Origin: Polynucleobacter sp. MWH-Jannik1A5
GTDB taxonomy: Bacteria; Pseudomonadota; Gammaproteobacteria; Burkholderiales; Burkholderiaceae
Direction of reading: 5' to 3'
Length of the DNA: 64,000 bases
Assembly (NCBI RefSeq): GCF_018881795.1
Contig: NZ_JACVPQ010000001.1
Coordinates: 384,577 to 448,576 of the forward strand
Position numbers and translations under genes: made by a program. Each line of letters opens with the position of its first letter. Positions within the stretch are counted from its first letter, which is position 1. Below the pieces are notes generated by a model. It was not told the origin of the DNA, ran no database searches, and worked only from the letters and a program-made list of their open reading frames with translations. Below are positions 1 to 9,541 of this stretch, one piece after another.

Positions 1-148
1 CGCCTTCAAAGGCCTGGGCACGCTTACGTGTACCCTCAACTACGTTTACGCTAACAACTACTGTGTCGCCAGGAGCAAAGCTTGGCAATACTTTGTTAGC
101 ACTTAAGCGAGCAATTTCTTCTTGCTCAATTTTTTCAATTAAATTCAT
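1..148 (-). CDS. rplS: 50S ribosomal protein L19, N-terminal part (cut by window edge)
   Basis: Reverse-strand frame opening at an ATG at 148 reads [15 protein letters not shown], continues through a [26 protein letters not shown] stretch (shortened here) and runs off the left edge after 49 codons. This is the start of L19, a protein at the 30S-50S interface. It is the last gene of the classical rpsP-rimM-trmD-rplS operon, which supports the call. The 133 bases between it and trmD hold no gene and no obvious terminator, so co-transcription is likely. Confidence 0.93.
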   Translation of the reverse strand, partial: MNLIEKIEQEEIARLSANKVLPSFAPGDTVVVSVNVVEGTRKRAQAFEG

Positions 149-281
149 TTTTAATCCTTAAACATCGTATTAGCGTTTAATCCCGAAACCAAAGTTAACG
201 GACCTAATAGAGGATGCAGTTAAAACAATTTCACTAAACCAAAAACCAAACCACCTATTCACTACTGCACACTAAAAGTAT

Positions 282-1028
282 TTACAGAGAGCGAAGAAAT
301 TGTTCATCTTCTCGGGTTAGTAACCCTTTGGCTCTAGCCGATTCAATTAAGTCCGGCCTTAACCTGAACGTCAGCTCTAAAGACTTCTGCCGACGCCAAT
401 CCGCTATTTTAGCGTGATGTCCGCCTAAAAGCACGTCCGGAACCGATAAATTTTCATATATTTCAGGTCTGGTGTAGTGCGGGTAGTCTAAAAGACCATT
501 CATAAAGCTATCTTGGGTAGCAGATTCACCGTCTCCGAGAGCTCCAGGAATCAGCCTAATCACCGCATCCATCATGGCCATAGCGGGTATTTCGCCCCCA
601 GAAAGCACAAAATCCCCAATAGAAAGCTGTAAATCGACGTTTCGGTCAACAAAACGCTGGTCTACAGCTTCATATCGACCACAAATGAAGCTTAAATTGC
701 CGTAATTGAGGATATCTGTCGCTATCTTCTGAGAAAAACGCTCGCCCTGGGGTGCCAATAAGCAAATTGGGCCGCTTTTAATGCCAGCAGCCTCATGGGA
801 TGCCTTGATTCCAGCAACAGTATCTTCCAGTGGTTTGGCCATCATGACCATTCCAGGACCGCCGCCATAGGCGCGATCATCCACGGTCTTGCGTGGATCC
901 GAGCAAAAGTCCCGGGGATTCCACAGATGAACGCTAGCCAGGGATTGTTCACAAGCACGACCGGTAATGCCCCACTGCGTTAAAGCAGAGAACATCTCTG
1001 GGAACAAGGTCACAACATCAAAGCGCAT
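282..1028 (-). CDS. trmD: tRNA (guanine-N1)-methyltransferase TrmD
   Basis: Makes m1G37 in tRNAs that read C- or U-starting codons, using SAM, and prevents +1 frameshifting. From the ATG at 1028 the protein has 248 residues, the usual family size, and begins MRFDVVTLFPEMF. Visible family motifs are DDRAYGGGPGMVM near residue 50, LLAPQGERF near 90, ICGRYEAVDQRF near 115 and the SPOUT-knot segment SIGDFVLSGGE near 135. The open frame extends 16 codons further upstream, but this adds non-family sequence that runs into the gap after rimM, so I reject it. Spacing to rimM is 22 bases. Confidence 0.96.
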   Translation of the reverse strand: MRFDVVTLFPEMFSALTQWGITGRACEQSLASVHLWNPRDFCSDPRKTVDDRAYGGGPGMVMMAKPLEDTVAGIKASHEAAGIKSGPICLLAPQGERFSQKIATDILNYGNLSFICGRYEAVDQRFVDRNVDLQLSIGDFVLSGGEIPAMAMMDAVIRLIPGALGDGESATQDSFMNGLLDYPHYTRPEIYENLSVPDVLLGGHHAKIADWRRQKSLELTFRLRPDLIESARAKGLLTREDEQFLRSL

Positions 1029-1050
1029 ATTCGTAACTATTTTTGAATTT

Positions 1051-1617
1051 CTACTGCCAGTCAGATTGCCAGTCAAGCGTAATCGTTTTATTTGGCAGGT
1101 CGACGTTTTGCACTACCTCTTTTACAAAAGGCACTAAATATTTAATTGTCTTTGTTTGTGCATCGCCAATTGCAATCACACCATGAGCACCGTTCTCAGT
1201 GACATCAATCACTTCACCAAGAATTTCATCTTGCAAATTGATGGCGTTACATCCAATCAGATCCACCCAGTAATACGAATCACTTTCCACTTTTGGAAAA
1301 GCATCACGTGCAACCAATATTCGGGCGCCCTTTAATGCAAGCGCTTGATCGCGATCACTGATACCCTCAAGCGCCATCACGACATTACCGCTGTGCATCT
1401 TGGCGCTCTTCACTTTGTATTGAGTCAAAGAGGCTTGTTCAGTGGACGCAGAAACACCTGCATCCCTACGCGGGATCAGAGAAAGCCAAATCAATTTTGA
1501 TGAGAGAAGTGCTACGGGCTCAGAAGAGTGAGGCCTAACCTTCACTTGACCCTGCAAGCCTTGTGCCTCAGATATGGCACCAAGTTCAATCAAATCATTC
1601 AGGGAAGGTGCGCTCAT
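1051..1617 (-). CDS. rimM: 16S rRNA processing / ribosome maturation factor RimM
   Basis: Helps assemble the 30S head by binding S19 and maturing 16S rRNA. The protein (188 residues from the ATG at 1617) has the RimM N-terminal barrel (LIELGAISEAQGLQGQVKVR near residue 8) and a C-terminal PRC-barrel (YYWVDLIGCNAINLQDEILG, then VPFVKEVV). A TTG eight codons upstream (1641) is also in frame. I prefer the ATG because an AAGGTG element lies upstream and the family motif starts right after it. An insertion-like serine/threonine-rich segment (residues ~45-65) makes it slightly longer than typical RimM. Confidence 0.94.
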   Translation of the reverse strand: MSAPSLNDLIELGAISEAQGLQGQVKVRPHSSEPVALLSSKLIWLSLIPRRDAGVSASTEQASLTQYKVKSAKMHSGNVVMALEGISDRDQALALKGARILVARDAFPKVESDSYYWVDLIGCNAINLQDEILGEVIDVTENGAHGVIAIGDAQTKTIKYLVPFVKEVVQNVDLPNKTITLDWQSDWQ

Positions 1618-1709
1618 TTGTAAGACACCTTGTTTTCCCAAAATAAAACTACTAGAAATCCTGCCACTAAAAACTCCACCAACTAGATGAAGTCTTTAGC
1701 AATCGAATA

Positions 1710-1955
1710 TTAAACAGCTGGATTGTTTTTAATCAAACGAACTACTGTTGGAGAGATTTGCGCGCCAACACCAGTCCAGTAAGTTAAACGGTCTTGAGCA
1801 ATACGCATTGCTTGCTCAGTAGCCGCTGCTTGTGGATTGAAGTAACCAATACGCTCGATAAAGTTCGAGTCACGACGGTTGCGCTTATCAGTAGCAACGA
1901 TGCTGTAAAAAGGGCGCTTCTTAGAACCGCCGCGTGCCAGTCGAATGACGACCAT
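1710..1955 (-). CDS. rpsP: 30S ribosomal protein S16
   Basis: 81-residue S16 starting [17 protein letters not shown] with the expected GYFNPQ turn near residue 38. It binds 16S rRNA in the body of the 30S subunit. It is the first gene of the rpsP-rimM-trmD-rplS operon. The ATG at 1955 directly follows an AAGGAAT ribosome site. Length and sequence match the family throughout. Confidence 0.97.
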
Positions 1956-2179
1956 ACTTATTCCTTAAAATCTAAAATGAAAACAGGTTGATTACAACCC
2001 AATGAAATTTCTACAAAAAATCTTGGGCTCCAGCTCACCAAATACAGATACGGTAGAGCGGAAAACCTCATATTCTAGACGAAAACCCCTACTTCTTCCA
2101 CCTATTTAAGCAGTCAAGCCAGTAGAATAGAATTCAGCCAGATGTAAAAAATACTTTAAAAACAATAACTTAGATAAAT
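1956..2179. promoter_or_regulatory. Divergent intergenic region rpsP / META lipoprotein
   Basis: 224 bases between two divergent genes, so promoters in both directions are expected. On the minus strand a weak sigma70-like pair can be read for rpsP: TTGTAG (2016-2011) and TAATCA (1994-1989), 16 bases apart, giving a leader of about 25-30 bases. The rest is AT-rich and shows no gene, RNA or hairpin that I can support. The promoter call is only suggestive. Confidence 0.25.
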
Positions 2180-2704
2180 ATGCCCTTTAAATATAGCTTT
2201 TCAGCCCCTCTCAGAGGCCGTCTAAATAGACTGTTTCTAGCGCTTTCTTGCTTGGGCTTAGGTCTTTTAACTGGCTGCGCCAATGTCATCCCCCCTTGTG
2301 GCGCTAAAACTAGCCCGCCAAGTAGTGAGCTCAAAAATACTAAATGGGAGCTTACTCGCTGGAACTTGCCTCCTAAAGACAATGGCGAGGTACGTGCGCG
2401 CCAAATTCCTCAGGGCGATGCCAGCAACCCCATTCAAATCATTTTCGATGCCAATGGTCAGCGCCTCAGTGGGTCGACGGGCTGCAATCGCTTCACTGCA
2501 ACACTCGACGAAGATGCCCGTGGTTTCACCCTCAAACAAATCGCCAGCACCAAAATGGCTTGCAGTCCGCAGCGCATGGAATTAGAAAATGATTTTCTTT
2601 ATCAGCTAAACGACTATCGCAGCATTGTGCGCAATGGTGACCAACTACTCATGATTGGCGCTGATCGCGAAGTATTGAGCTTTACTCAAAAACCAATTAA
2701 ATAA
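2180..2704 (+). CDS. META-domain outer-membrane lipoprotein (HslJ-like)
   Basis: 174 residues. A basic start and hydrophobic stretch end in a lipobox LLTGC (cysteine near residue 33), predicting a lipoprotein processed by signal peptidase II. The mature part is a META/HslJ domain: NTKWELTRW near residue 53, then SGSTGCNRF near 100 and ASTKMACSP near 122, with the conserved cysteine pair. META proteins are linked to heat-shock and novobiocin tolerance in E. coli (HslJ), but the biochemical role is unknown. It lies 26 bases before the small membrane-protein gene and probably shares its transcript. Confidence 0.85.
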   Translation: MPFKYSFSAPLRGRLNRLFLALSCLGLGLLTGCANVIPPCGAKTSPPSSELKNTKWELTRWNLPPKDNGEVRARQIPQGDASNPIQIIFDANGQRLSGSTGCNRFTATLDEDARGFTLKQIASTKMACSPQRMELENDFLYQLNDYRSIVRNGDQLLMIGADREVLSFTQKPIK

Positions 2705-2730
2705 CTTTCAGCATCGCTACTGACATTCAT

Positions 2731-3177
2731 ATGAAAAAATCGAAACTCTTATTTTGCGCACTCGGATTAATCCTACCTGGAAGCGGGCTCAACTGCTTTT
2801 ACCTTCAGGGCTTGAAATCCTTTTGGGCATGGGTACAGCTATTTGCATTCATTGGCGGCGCTGCTGGCTGGGTGATTTTAAAAAATGCTCATTTTCATTC
2901 TGCGCCAGGATGGGTTCTTGTGACTTTTGGATTTATCGCGATTGAAGCAAGTTGGTTAACGACGATTGCTTTCGGTCTTCGCCTAGATGAAAAGTGGGAT
3001 GCACAATTTAATCCCGGTATTGAAGAGCATCGGCGCAGTCGCTCTGGCTGGTTGGTAATCTTGACGGTCATCTTCTCCCTTGTATTTGGGGCTGGTGTCA
3101 TGATGACTTTTTTTGCCGTTGCTTTTGAGCAATTTTTCATCTCACAGATCTATGAAGCAAAAAAGCTATCCCAATAA
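2731..3177 (+). CDS. Small membrane protein, TM2-like N-terminus, function unknown
   Basis: 148 residues with about four hydrophobic segments (near residues 5-22, 30-52, 60-82, 103-130). The N-terminal LGLILPGSGLNCFYLQG resembles the short TM2 module (two helices joined by a tight turn and a GxxxFYxG-like motif), but the match is partial and I do not assign a function. It follows the META lipoprotein by 26 bases and is closed by two tandem terminator hairpins, so the two genes look like one short unit. Confidence 0.75.
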   Translation: MKKSKLLFCALGLILPGSGLNCFYLQGLKSFWAWVQLFAFIGGAAGWVILKNAHFHSAPGWVLVTFGFIAIEASWLTTIAFGLRLDEKWDAQFNPGIEEHRRSRSGWLVILTVIFSLVFGAGVMMTFFAVAFEQFFISQIYEAKKLSQ

Positions 3178-3197
3178 TTGCAGATAGCTTTTCTTTT
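3161..3197 (+). terminator. Intrinsic terminator 1 after the META/membrane-protein unit
   Basis: AAAAGCTATC at 3161-3170 pairs perfectly with GATAGCTTTT at 3183-3192 around a 12-base loop that contains the stop codon of the upstream gene, followed by a short T-rich tract. Confidence 0.75.
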
Positions 3198-3204
3198 GCA
3201 AGAG

Positions 3205-3226
3205 CCGCTCTTAGGAGCGGTTTTTT
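3205..3226 (+). terminator. Intrinsic terminator 2, tandem
   Basis: CCGCTC (3205-3210), TTAG loop, GAGCGG (3215-3220), then six T residues: a textbook rho-independent terminator only eight bases after the first. It sits between convergent genes. The opposite strand lacks an equally good U tract on the acyl-CoA dehydrogenase side. Confidence 0.9.
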
Positions 3227-3244
3227 ATTCTCTTTTAACTCTCT

Positions 3245-5032
3245 TTAGAACTGCTCTACTTCTAATGTATTTGTAGAGTGGCCACTTTCCACAATTGAGG
3301 TAGCGAGTGCCTGGGCTTGGGGCATTAGATTTTCTGCAAAGAAGCGCGCAGTTGCAATCTTGGCATCATAAAAGCTAGGATCGCCATCACGCAAACGCTC
3401 AGCCACCAAAAGCGCTCTAGCCATTTGCCAACCACCCAATACCAAACCCGATAAACGCAAATATGCAAAGCTGCCAGCATAAACAGCCTTGATGTCAGTC
3501 TTTGCATTCGCAACAATATAAGCAACAGCCTGCTCAAAAGCTGCGCGGGCTGCAGTCAATTGTTTAAGCACCGCTTTAGCATCAGCAGACCCGCTTGCTG
3601 CTAATTCTTTTTCGGTAGCAGCAATGCGCTGAGAAAGCTCTTTTGCAACAGCTCCACCATCACGCACTGTTTTTCTGCCAACTAAATCATTTGCCTGTAT
3701 TGCAGTAGTGCCTTCATAAATCGTCAAGATACGGGCATCACGATAATGTTGGGCGGCACCGGTCTCTTCAATGAAGCCCATACCACCATGCACTTGAACA
3801 CCCAGACTGGCAACCTCAATCGACATTTCTGTAGAGAAGCCCTTAACAATTGGCACCAAGAACTCATAAATGGCTTGATTAGATTTACGATCAGCCTCAC
3901 CAGGCGCTGCGTGTTGTGCATCATATGCAGAGGCGGCATAGTAAGCCAATGCGCGTGACGCCTCTGTGTAAGCACGCATTGTCATAAGCATGCGCTTTAC
4001 ATCAGGCTGATGAATAATGGCAACCGGACCAGGTGAGCCCGCTAGATCACGACTTTGCACACGGTCTTTCGCATATTGAACTGCCTTTTGATAAGCGCGC
4101 TCTGCTACAGCAATGCCTTGCATGCCTACCGCAAAGCGAGCTGCATTCATCATGACAAACATGTATTCCAGGCCACGATTTTCTTCGCCGACTAAGTAGC
4201 CAATAGCACCACCATGATCGCCAAACTGCAGAACTGCTGTTGGGCTAGCTTTAATGCCAAGCTTATGTTCAATCGAAACGCAATGCACATCATTGCGCTC
4301 ACCCAATGAACCATCAGGCTTCACCAAAAATTTAGGCACTACAAATAAAGAAATTCCTTTGACGCCCTCTGGGGCATCAGGTGTTCTTGCCAGCACTAGA
4401 TGAACAATATTCTTGGCCATATCGTGCTCACCATAGGTGATATAAATTTTGGTCCCAAAAATCTTATAAGTACCATCACCCTCAGGAACGGCACGAGCAC
4501 GCACCATCGATAAATCAGAGCCCGCTTGTGGCTCTGTTAAACACATTGAGCCAGTCCACTCACCAGAAATCATATTCGGCACAAAACGCTCTTGAAGTTC
4601 TTGGTCAGCGGCTGTCAAAAGCGCTTCAATCGCCCCATCGGTAAGCATTGGGCACAATGCAAATGACAAGCTAGCTGAGTGAACCATCTCAAAGCACGCA
4701 GTAGCAATTAGCTTAGGCAGGCCTTGACCGCCAAATTCTGCAGGATGTACAACGCCTTGCCAACCAGCTGCGCCAAACTGTTCAAAGGCCTCTTTGAATC
4801 CTTTAGTGGTGGTGACCACACCATCTTTTAAAGAACTTGGATTTTGATCACCAACCCAGTTCAGGGGGGCGACTACATCTTGATTAAATTTTGCAGACTC
4901 TTCCAAAATGGCAGGCGCCAAATCCACATCTGCACCCGCTTCTGCATAAGAGGGGTAGGCAACAACATCTGATAGCCCAGCTAGTTCATTCATCACAAAC
5001 AACATATCTTTCACTGGGGCTACGTATGGCAT
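3245..5032 (-). CDS. Acyl-CoA dehydrogenase (long, ~600-residue type)
   Basis: FAD enzyme making the trans-2 double bond in acyl-CoA during beta-oxidation and passing electrons to ETF. The 595 residues include the middle beta-domain signature (MCLTEPQAGSDLSMVRA near 165, ITYGEHDMAKNIVHLVLAR near 200) and the C-terminal helical domain with GGMGFIEETGAAQHYRDARI and YEGTTAIQANDLVGRK near 430-455, where the catalytic glutamate region lies. An extra ~130-residue C-terminal helical extension marks the long subfamily rather than the 380-residue one. It is the last gene of an operon with etfA/etfB, its expected electron acceptor. The exact chain-length preference cannot be told. Confidence 0.93.
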   Translation of the reverse strand: MPYVAPVKDMLFVMNELAGLSDVVAYPSYAEAGADVDLAPAILEESAKFNQDVVAPLNWVGDQNPSSLKDGVVTTTKGFKEAFEQFGAAGWQGVVHPAEFGGQGLPKLIATACFEMVHSASLSFALCPMLTDGAIEALLTAADQELQERFVPNMISGEWTGSMCLTEPQAGSDLSMVRARAVPEGDGTYKIFGTKIYITYGEHDMAKNIVHLVLARTPDAPEGVKGISLFVVPKFLVKPDGSLGERNDVHCVSIEHKLGIKASPTAVLQFGDHGGAIGYLVGEENRGLEYMFVMMNAARFAVGMQGIAVAERAYQKAVQYAKDRVQSRDLAGSPGPVAIIHQPDVKRMLMTMRAYTEASRALAYYAASAYDAQHAAPGEADRKSNQAIYEFLVPIVKGFSTEMSIEVASLGVQVHGGMGFIEETGAAQHYRDARILTIYEGTTAIQANDLVGRKTVRDGGAVAKELSQRIAATEKELAASGSADAKAVLKQLTAARAAFEQAVAYIVANAKTDIKAVYAGSFAYLRLSGLVLGGWQMARALLVAERLRDGDPSFYDAKIATARFFAENLMPQAQALATSIVESGHSTNTLEVEQF

Positions 5033-5094
5033 TACAACTCCTCTTAATTCAAATTGAATACTTCTAATGTTTGACTAGCATTGCTGCCAACCAC

Positions 5095-6030
5095 TTATCC
5101 CAAAGCTTTAGTTAACTCTGGAACAGCGGTATTTAAATCTGCAACCAAACCATAATCTGCAACGCCAAAGATTGGCGCTTCTGGATCTTTGTTGATAGCA
5201 ACAATCACTTTGGAATCTTTCATGCCAGCTAAATGCTGGATAGCACCAGAGATACCCACAGCAATATAGAGCTGTGGTGCAACTATCTTGCCGGTTTGGC
5301 CCACTTGGTAGTCATTTGGAACATATCCCGCATCAACGGCTGCGCGAGAGGCGCCCAAGGCTGCACCAAGCTTGTCAGCCAAAGGTGTAATGAGCTCTTG
5401 ATATTTCTCGCCAGAACCTAAACCACGACCACCAGAGACAATGATCTTGGCAGCAGTCAACTCTGGGCGATCCGATTTAGTTAACTCACGACCAACAAAA
5501 GAGGATTGAGCTTTGCTATCAGCGGCTGCCGCTTTCTCAATGGCAGCTGAACCACCAGTCGCAGCCACTGGATCAAAACCGGTAGTACGTACAGTAATCA
5601 CTTTAACTGGATCGGTAGATTGCACAGTGGCAATCGCATTCCCTGCATAAATTGGACGCTCAAAAGTATCTACTGAAACCACTTTAGTGATGTCAGATAA
5701 CTGAGCCACATCGAGCTTGGCTGCAACGCGAGGCAATACGTTTTTACCATTTGCAGTTGCAGGAGCAAGGATATGGTCATAGCCATTTGCAATTGAGAGA
5801 ATTTGTGCCGCCAATGGTTCAGCCAATTGATCAGCTAAATTTGCCGCATCAATTTGAATGACCTTTCGTACACCAGCAATTTGTGATGCCGCAGCTACTG
5901 CGGCATCAGCACCACTACCAGCAACGAGCACATCTACCTCTGGAGAGCACTGCAAAGCAGCTGCTACAGCATTCAGCGTGGCAGCCTTTAAAGATTGATT
6001 GTCGTGTTCAGCAATAACAAGAGCAGCCAT
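5095..6030 (-). CDS. etfA: Electron transfer flavoprotein alpha subunit
   Basis: 311 residues. The C-terminal FAD domain is clear: [13 protein letters not shown] near 198, then [22 protein letters not shown] near 230 (abbreviated), and [16 protein letters not shown] followed by [10 protein letters not shown] near 280, all ETF-alpha signatures. With EtfB it carries electrons from acyl-CoA dehydrogenases to ETF:quinone oxidoreductase. Its ATG directly abuts the etfB stop codon, so translation is probably coupled. Confidence 0.96.
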   Translation of the reverse strand: MAALVIAEHDNQSLKAATLNAVAAALQCSPEVDVLVAGSGADAAVAAASQIAGVRKVIQIDAANLADQLAEPLAAQILSIANGYDHILAPATANGKNVLPRVAAKLDVAQLSDITKVVSVDTFERPIYAGNAIATVQSTDPVKVITVRTTGFDPVAATGGSAAIEKAAAADSKAQSSFVGRELTKSDRPELTAAKIIVSGGRGLGSGEKYQELITPLADKLGAALGASRAAVDAGYVPNDYQVGQTGKIVAPQLYIAVGISGAIQHLAGMKDSKVIVAINKDPEAPIFGVADYGLVADLNTAVPELTKALG

Positions 6031-6786
6031 TTAGATCACCTTCGCTTCATTTTTAAGTTTTTCTACCAAGGCTGCCACATCGGCAACCATCACACCTGCG
6101 CTACGCTTAGGCGGCTCTTCAACTTTAATTGTTTTCAGACGTGGGGCAATATCAACACCCAACTCTTCAGGTTTCACAATATCGATTGTCTTTTTCTTGG
6201 CCTTCATAATGTTTGGCAAAGTGACATAACGTGGTTCATTCAAACGTAAGTCAGTAGTAATGACTGCAGGCAAGGTGAGAGCAACTGTCTCTAAACCGCC
6301 ATCCACTTCGCGTGTCACGGTAGCTTTACCGTCAGCCACAACTACCTTAGATGCGAATGTTGCTTGTGGAATATCCATCAGGCTTGCCAACATCTGACCA
6401 GTTTGATTGCTATCGTCATCAATCGCTTGTTTGCCAAGAATGATGATTTGCGCCTGTTCTTTATCAGAGAGTGCCTTGAGAATCTTTGCAACCGCCAAAG
6501 GCTGCAAGTCGGTATCAGGAGCTGTTTCAACCAAGATAGCGCGATCAGCGCCAATAGCTAAAGCAGTACGCAGTGTTTCTTGGCATTGAGTGGCACCTGC
6601 AGTCACCACCACCACTTCAGTTGCTACGCCTGCTTCCTTTAAGCGTACCGCCTCTTCAACAGCAATTTCATCAAAGGGGTTCATGCTCATTTTGACGTTA
6701 GCCAAATCTACGCCAGAGTTATCTGACTTCACTCGAATTTTGACGTTGTAATCAACAACGCGCTTTACAGCTACTAAGATTTTCAT
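6031..6786 (-). CDS. etfB: Electron transfer flavoprotein beta subunit
   Basis: 251 residues beginning [20 protein letters not shown], with [17 protein letters not shown] near 35, the AMP-binding region [17 protein letters not shown] near 120, and the recognition-loop segment [27 protein letters not shown] near 160-190 (shortened here: [17 protein letters not shown]). Length equals family size. It lies just upstream of etfA and downstream of the acyl-CoA ligase gene, 56 bases away. Confidence 0.96.
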   Translation of the reverse strand: MKILVAVKRVVDYNVKIRVKSDNSGVDLANVKMSMNPFDEIAVEEAVRLKEAGVATEVVVVTAGATQCQETLRTALAIGADRAILVETAPDTDLQPLAVAKILKALSDKEQAQIIILGKQAIDDDSNQTGQMLASLMDIPQATFASKVVVADGKATVTREVDGGLETVALTLPAVITTDLRLNEPRYVTLPNIMKAKKKTIDIVKPEELGVDIAPRLKTIKVEEPPKRSAGVMVADVAALVEKLKNEAKVI

Positions 6787-6842
6787 TTGGAATTCTCAAT
6801 AAAGATTAATGGTCTATTTTATCCGTCCTAGAGCGCCCTACC

Positions 6843-8495
6843 CTAGACATCAATAGCAGTGGCAGATCCAGCCTGCTTGCGTAACTCAAACTTCTGAATC
6901 TTGCCAGTAGAGGTCTTGGGTAGCTCGCAGAACACAATCGCCCTAGGAACCTTGAAGCCTGCCAAATGTTGCTTGCAATGGGCAATGATCTCTTCTGGAG
7001 TCACCTCTGACCCTGGCTTAATCTCCAGGAAGGCGCAAGGGGTTTCGCCCCACTTTGGATCTGGTTTAGCAACCACGGCAGCTGCATTCACTGCAGGATG
7101 GCGATAGAGAACATCTTCCACTTCAACAGAGGAAATATTCTCCCCACCAGAAATAATGATGTCTTTGCTACGATCCTTCATCTTCACGTAGCCATCGGGA
7201 TTCATTACAGCCAAGTCACCTGAATGGAACCAGCCACCCTCAAACGCTTCTTGAGTGGCTTTCTCATTCTTCAAGTAACCCTTCATGGCAATGTTGCCCT
7301 TGAACATAATTTCGCCCATGGTTTCACCATCAGCAGGAACTGGTTTCATCGTTTCTGGATCTAGCACTGCAATTGCTTGTTGCATGTGATAACGCACGCC
7401 TTGACGAGCATTCAAACGAGCACGCTCACCGATATCCAAATCATTCCACTCGTCTTGCTTGACGCATACTGAGGCCGGACCATAAACCTCAGTCAAGCCG
7501 TATACGTGAGTTAAGTCAAAGCCTAACTTTTCCATGCCCTCAATAATGGATGCAGGTGGCGCAGCGCCTGCAATCAAGCCCTTGACGCCCGCAGGCACGC
7601 CGGCCTTCAGCTCATCAGGCGCATTGACCAAGAGGTTATGAACAATAGGAGCAGCACAATAGTGGGTCACGCCATGCTCTTTAATAGCAGCAAAAATATG
7701 CTGTGCATCGACACGACGTAAGCATACGTTTACACCAGCACGAGCAGCAATGGTCCATGGGAAACACCAGCCATTGCAGTGGAACATAGGGAGAGTCCAC
7801 AAGTACACCGGATGCTTATTGATATCCCAGTCCAACACATTTGAAACGGCATTGATTGCAGCACCACGATGGTGATAGACAACCCCCTTAGGATTGCCAG
7901 TAGTACCAGAGGTGTAGTTCAAGCAAATTGCCTGCCATTCATCGGCAGGCACTTGCCATGCAAAACTAGGATCGCCCTCAGAGAGAAATTTTTCATAAGT
8001 CAGTTTTCCCAACTTCTCACCAGGAACATCAAACTCTTTTTCTTCTACATCGATTACCAATAATTCACGCCCTGATTCTTTTTTTGCAATCTCCAAAGCC
8101 TTCTTCATTACAGCTGAAAACTCAGGGTCAACGATGACTACTTTTGCTTCGCCATGGTTGAGCATAAAGGCAATTGATTCGGCATCTAAACGGGTATTGA
8201 GAGCATTTAATACCGCGCCCGCCATCGGAATACCAAAGTGAGCCTCTACCATTGGAGGGGTATTAGGCAACATCACCGCTACCGTATCGCCCAAGCCAAT
8301 GCCATGCTTTTGCAAAGCGCTTGCTAAGCGACGGCAACGCTCGTACGTTTGCTGCCAAGTCTGGCGCAACTTGCCATGAATAATGGCGGTTTTATTAGGG
8401 TAAATCTCTGCTGAGCGCTCTAAAAAGAGGAGCGGAGTAATTGGAGTGTAATTGGCAGGATTGCGATCCAAGCCTTGTTCATAAATATTTGCCAT
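6843..8495 (-). CDS. Acyl-CoA synthetase (AMP-forming, AlkK/medium-chain type)
   Basis: Activates a fatty acid to its CoA ester through an acyl-AMP. 550 residues of the ANL superfamily: P-loop-like A3 motif YTSGTTGNPKG near 190, the AMP-contacting VYGLTEVYGP near 325, GWFHSGDLAVMNPDGYVKMKDR near 420 (A7/A8 region, shortened) and the catalytic lysine in PKTSTGKIQKFELR near 530. Overall sequence is of the AlkK-like fatty-acyl group rather than acetyl-CoA synthetase. The neighbours deacetylase, ETF and acyl-CoA dehydrogenase indicate fatty-acid breakdown. The substrate chain length is not determinable. Confidence 0.92.
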   Translation of the reverse strand: MANIYEQGLDRNPANYTPITPLLFLERSAEIYPNKTAIIHGKLRQTWQQTYERCRRLASALQKHGIGLGDTVAVMLPNTPPMVEAHFGIPMAGAVLNALNTRLDAESIAFMLNHGEAKVVIVDPEFSAVMKKALEIAKKESGRELLVIDVEEKEFDVPGEKLGKLTYEKFLSEGDPSFAWQVPADEWQAICLNYTSGTTGNPKGVVYHHRGAAINAVSNVLDWDINKHPVYLWTLPMFHCNGWCFPWTIAARAGVNVCLRRVDAQHIFAAIKEHGVTHYCAAPIVHNLLVNAPDELKAGVPAGVKGLIAGAAPPASIIEGMEKLGFDLTHVYGLTEVYGPASVCVKQDEWNDLDIGERARLNARQGVRYHMQQAIAVLDPETMKPVPADGETMGEIMFKGNIAMKGYLKNEKATQEAFEGGWFHSGDLAVMNPDGYVKMKDRSKDIIISGGENISSVEVEDVLYRHPAVNAAAVVAKPDPKWGETPCAFLEIKPGSEVTPEEIIAHCKQHLAGFKVPRAIVFCELPKTSTGKIQKFELRKQAGSATAIDV

Positions 8496-8537
8496 CTTCA
8501 GCTTTCGATTTCGTTTTACTAAATTACAGTTACTGCA

Positions 8538-9458
8538 TTAAATGTCTGCCAATGCCTTAACGTGAGCCACAACACTTCGCCCTAATGCTGAGAGGTTGTA
8601 ACCCCCCTCTAGACAGCTCACGATGCGACCCTGCGCATAATCATTCGCAATTTCTTTTAAGCGCTTGGTGATCCAGGCATAGTCATCCTCAACTAAACCC
8701 ATCTGACCAAGATCATCTTCGCGATGAGCGTCAAAGCCTGCCGAAATAATAACGAGCTCGGGCTCAAAGTTACGCAAAGCAGGCAACCATCTCTCTTCCA
8801 CGATCGAACGAACTACATCGCCACGAGTGGAGGCTGGTAAAGGCACATTAACCATATTATTGGCATGATCAAGCCCACTATAGGGATAAAAAGGGTGCTG
8901 GAAAAAACTGCACATCAATACATTAGGGTCATTGAAAAAAGCAGCTTCAGTACCATTACCGTGATGCACATCAAAATCAATAATCGCTACGCGCTCAACG
9001 CCATAGGTTTCCATGGCATATCTTGCGGCAATCGCCACGTTATCAAATAAACAAAATCCCATTGAACGGGTTGGCTCGGCATGATGCCCTGGCGGTCTTA
9101 CCGCACAAAAGACATTCTCAACTTCGCCCTTCATCACAGCATCAACACCAGCAATCGCTGCGCCAGCAGCTCTGAGCGCCACTCTATAAGTATGGGGATT
9201 CATGATGGTGTCACCATCGAGCATGAAATACCCACTCTCAGGAGCGCGATCTCTCACAAAAGAAACGTGATCAGGGCTATGCACTAACTCAAGCTGATCT
9301 TCGGTTGCTAATGGTGCATCCAAGTGATGCAGGAGGCGATCAACACCGCTACGAATTAACTGGTCATTAATCGCTTGAATTCGTTCTGGACACTCTGGAT
9401 GATGGCTTCCCATCTCATGTTTCAGAAAGTCTGGATGAGTTATGTATCCTGTTGTCAT
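8538..9458 (-). CDS. Histone-deacetylase-family (class II-like) amidohydrolase
   Basis: Zn-dependent deacetylase fold of 306 residues. Motifs seen: HPECPERIQAI near 20, RPPGHHAE near 122 (the His-His catalytic dyad), DFDVHHGNGTEAAFF near 160 (metal ligands Asp and His), SAGFDAHREDDLGQM near 245 (third ligand Asp), and LEGGYNLSALGRS near 285. Bacterial members act on acetylpolyamines, acetylated proteins such as acetyl-CoA synthetase, or unknown amides. It is first in the operon with acyl-CoA ligase, etfBA and acyl-CoA dehydrogenase, so deacetylation of a pathway enzyme is possible but unproved. Confidence 0.92.
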   Translation of the reverse strand: MTTGYITHPDFLKHEMGSHHPECPERIQAINDQLIRSGVDRLLHHLDAPLATEDQLELVHSPDHVSFVRDRAPESGYFMLDGDTIMNPHTYRVALRAAGAAIAGVDAVMKGEVENVFCAVRPPGHHAEPTRSMGFCLFDNVAIAARYAMETYGVERVAIIDFDVHHGNGTEAAFFNDPNVLMCSFFQHPFYPYSGLDHANNMVNVPLPASTRGDVVRSIVEERWLPALRNFEPELVIISAGFDAHREDDLGQMGLVEDDYAWITKRLKEIANDYAQGRIVSCLEGGYNLSALGRSVVAHVKALADI

Positions 9459-9541
9459 TACTCAAAATCCTTAATCACAAATTTATAATTTTTATAATCT
9501 GATAAAACGTGCTCAACACTCGAAAATCCAATACCTTTAGC

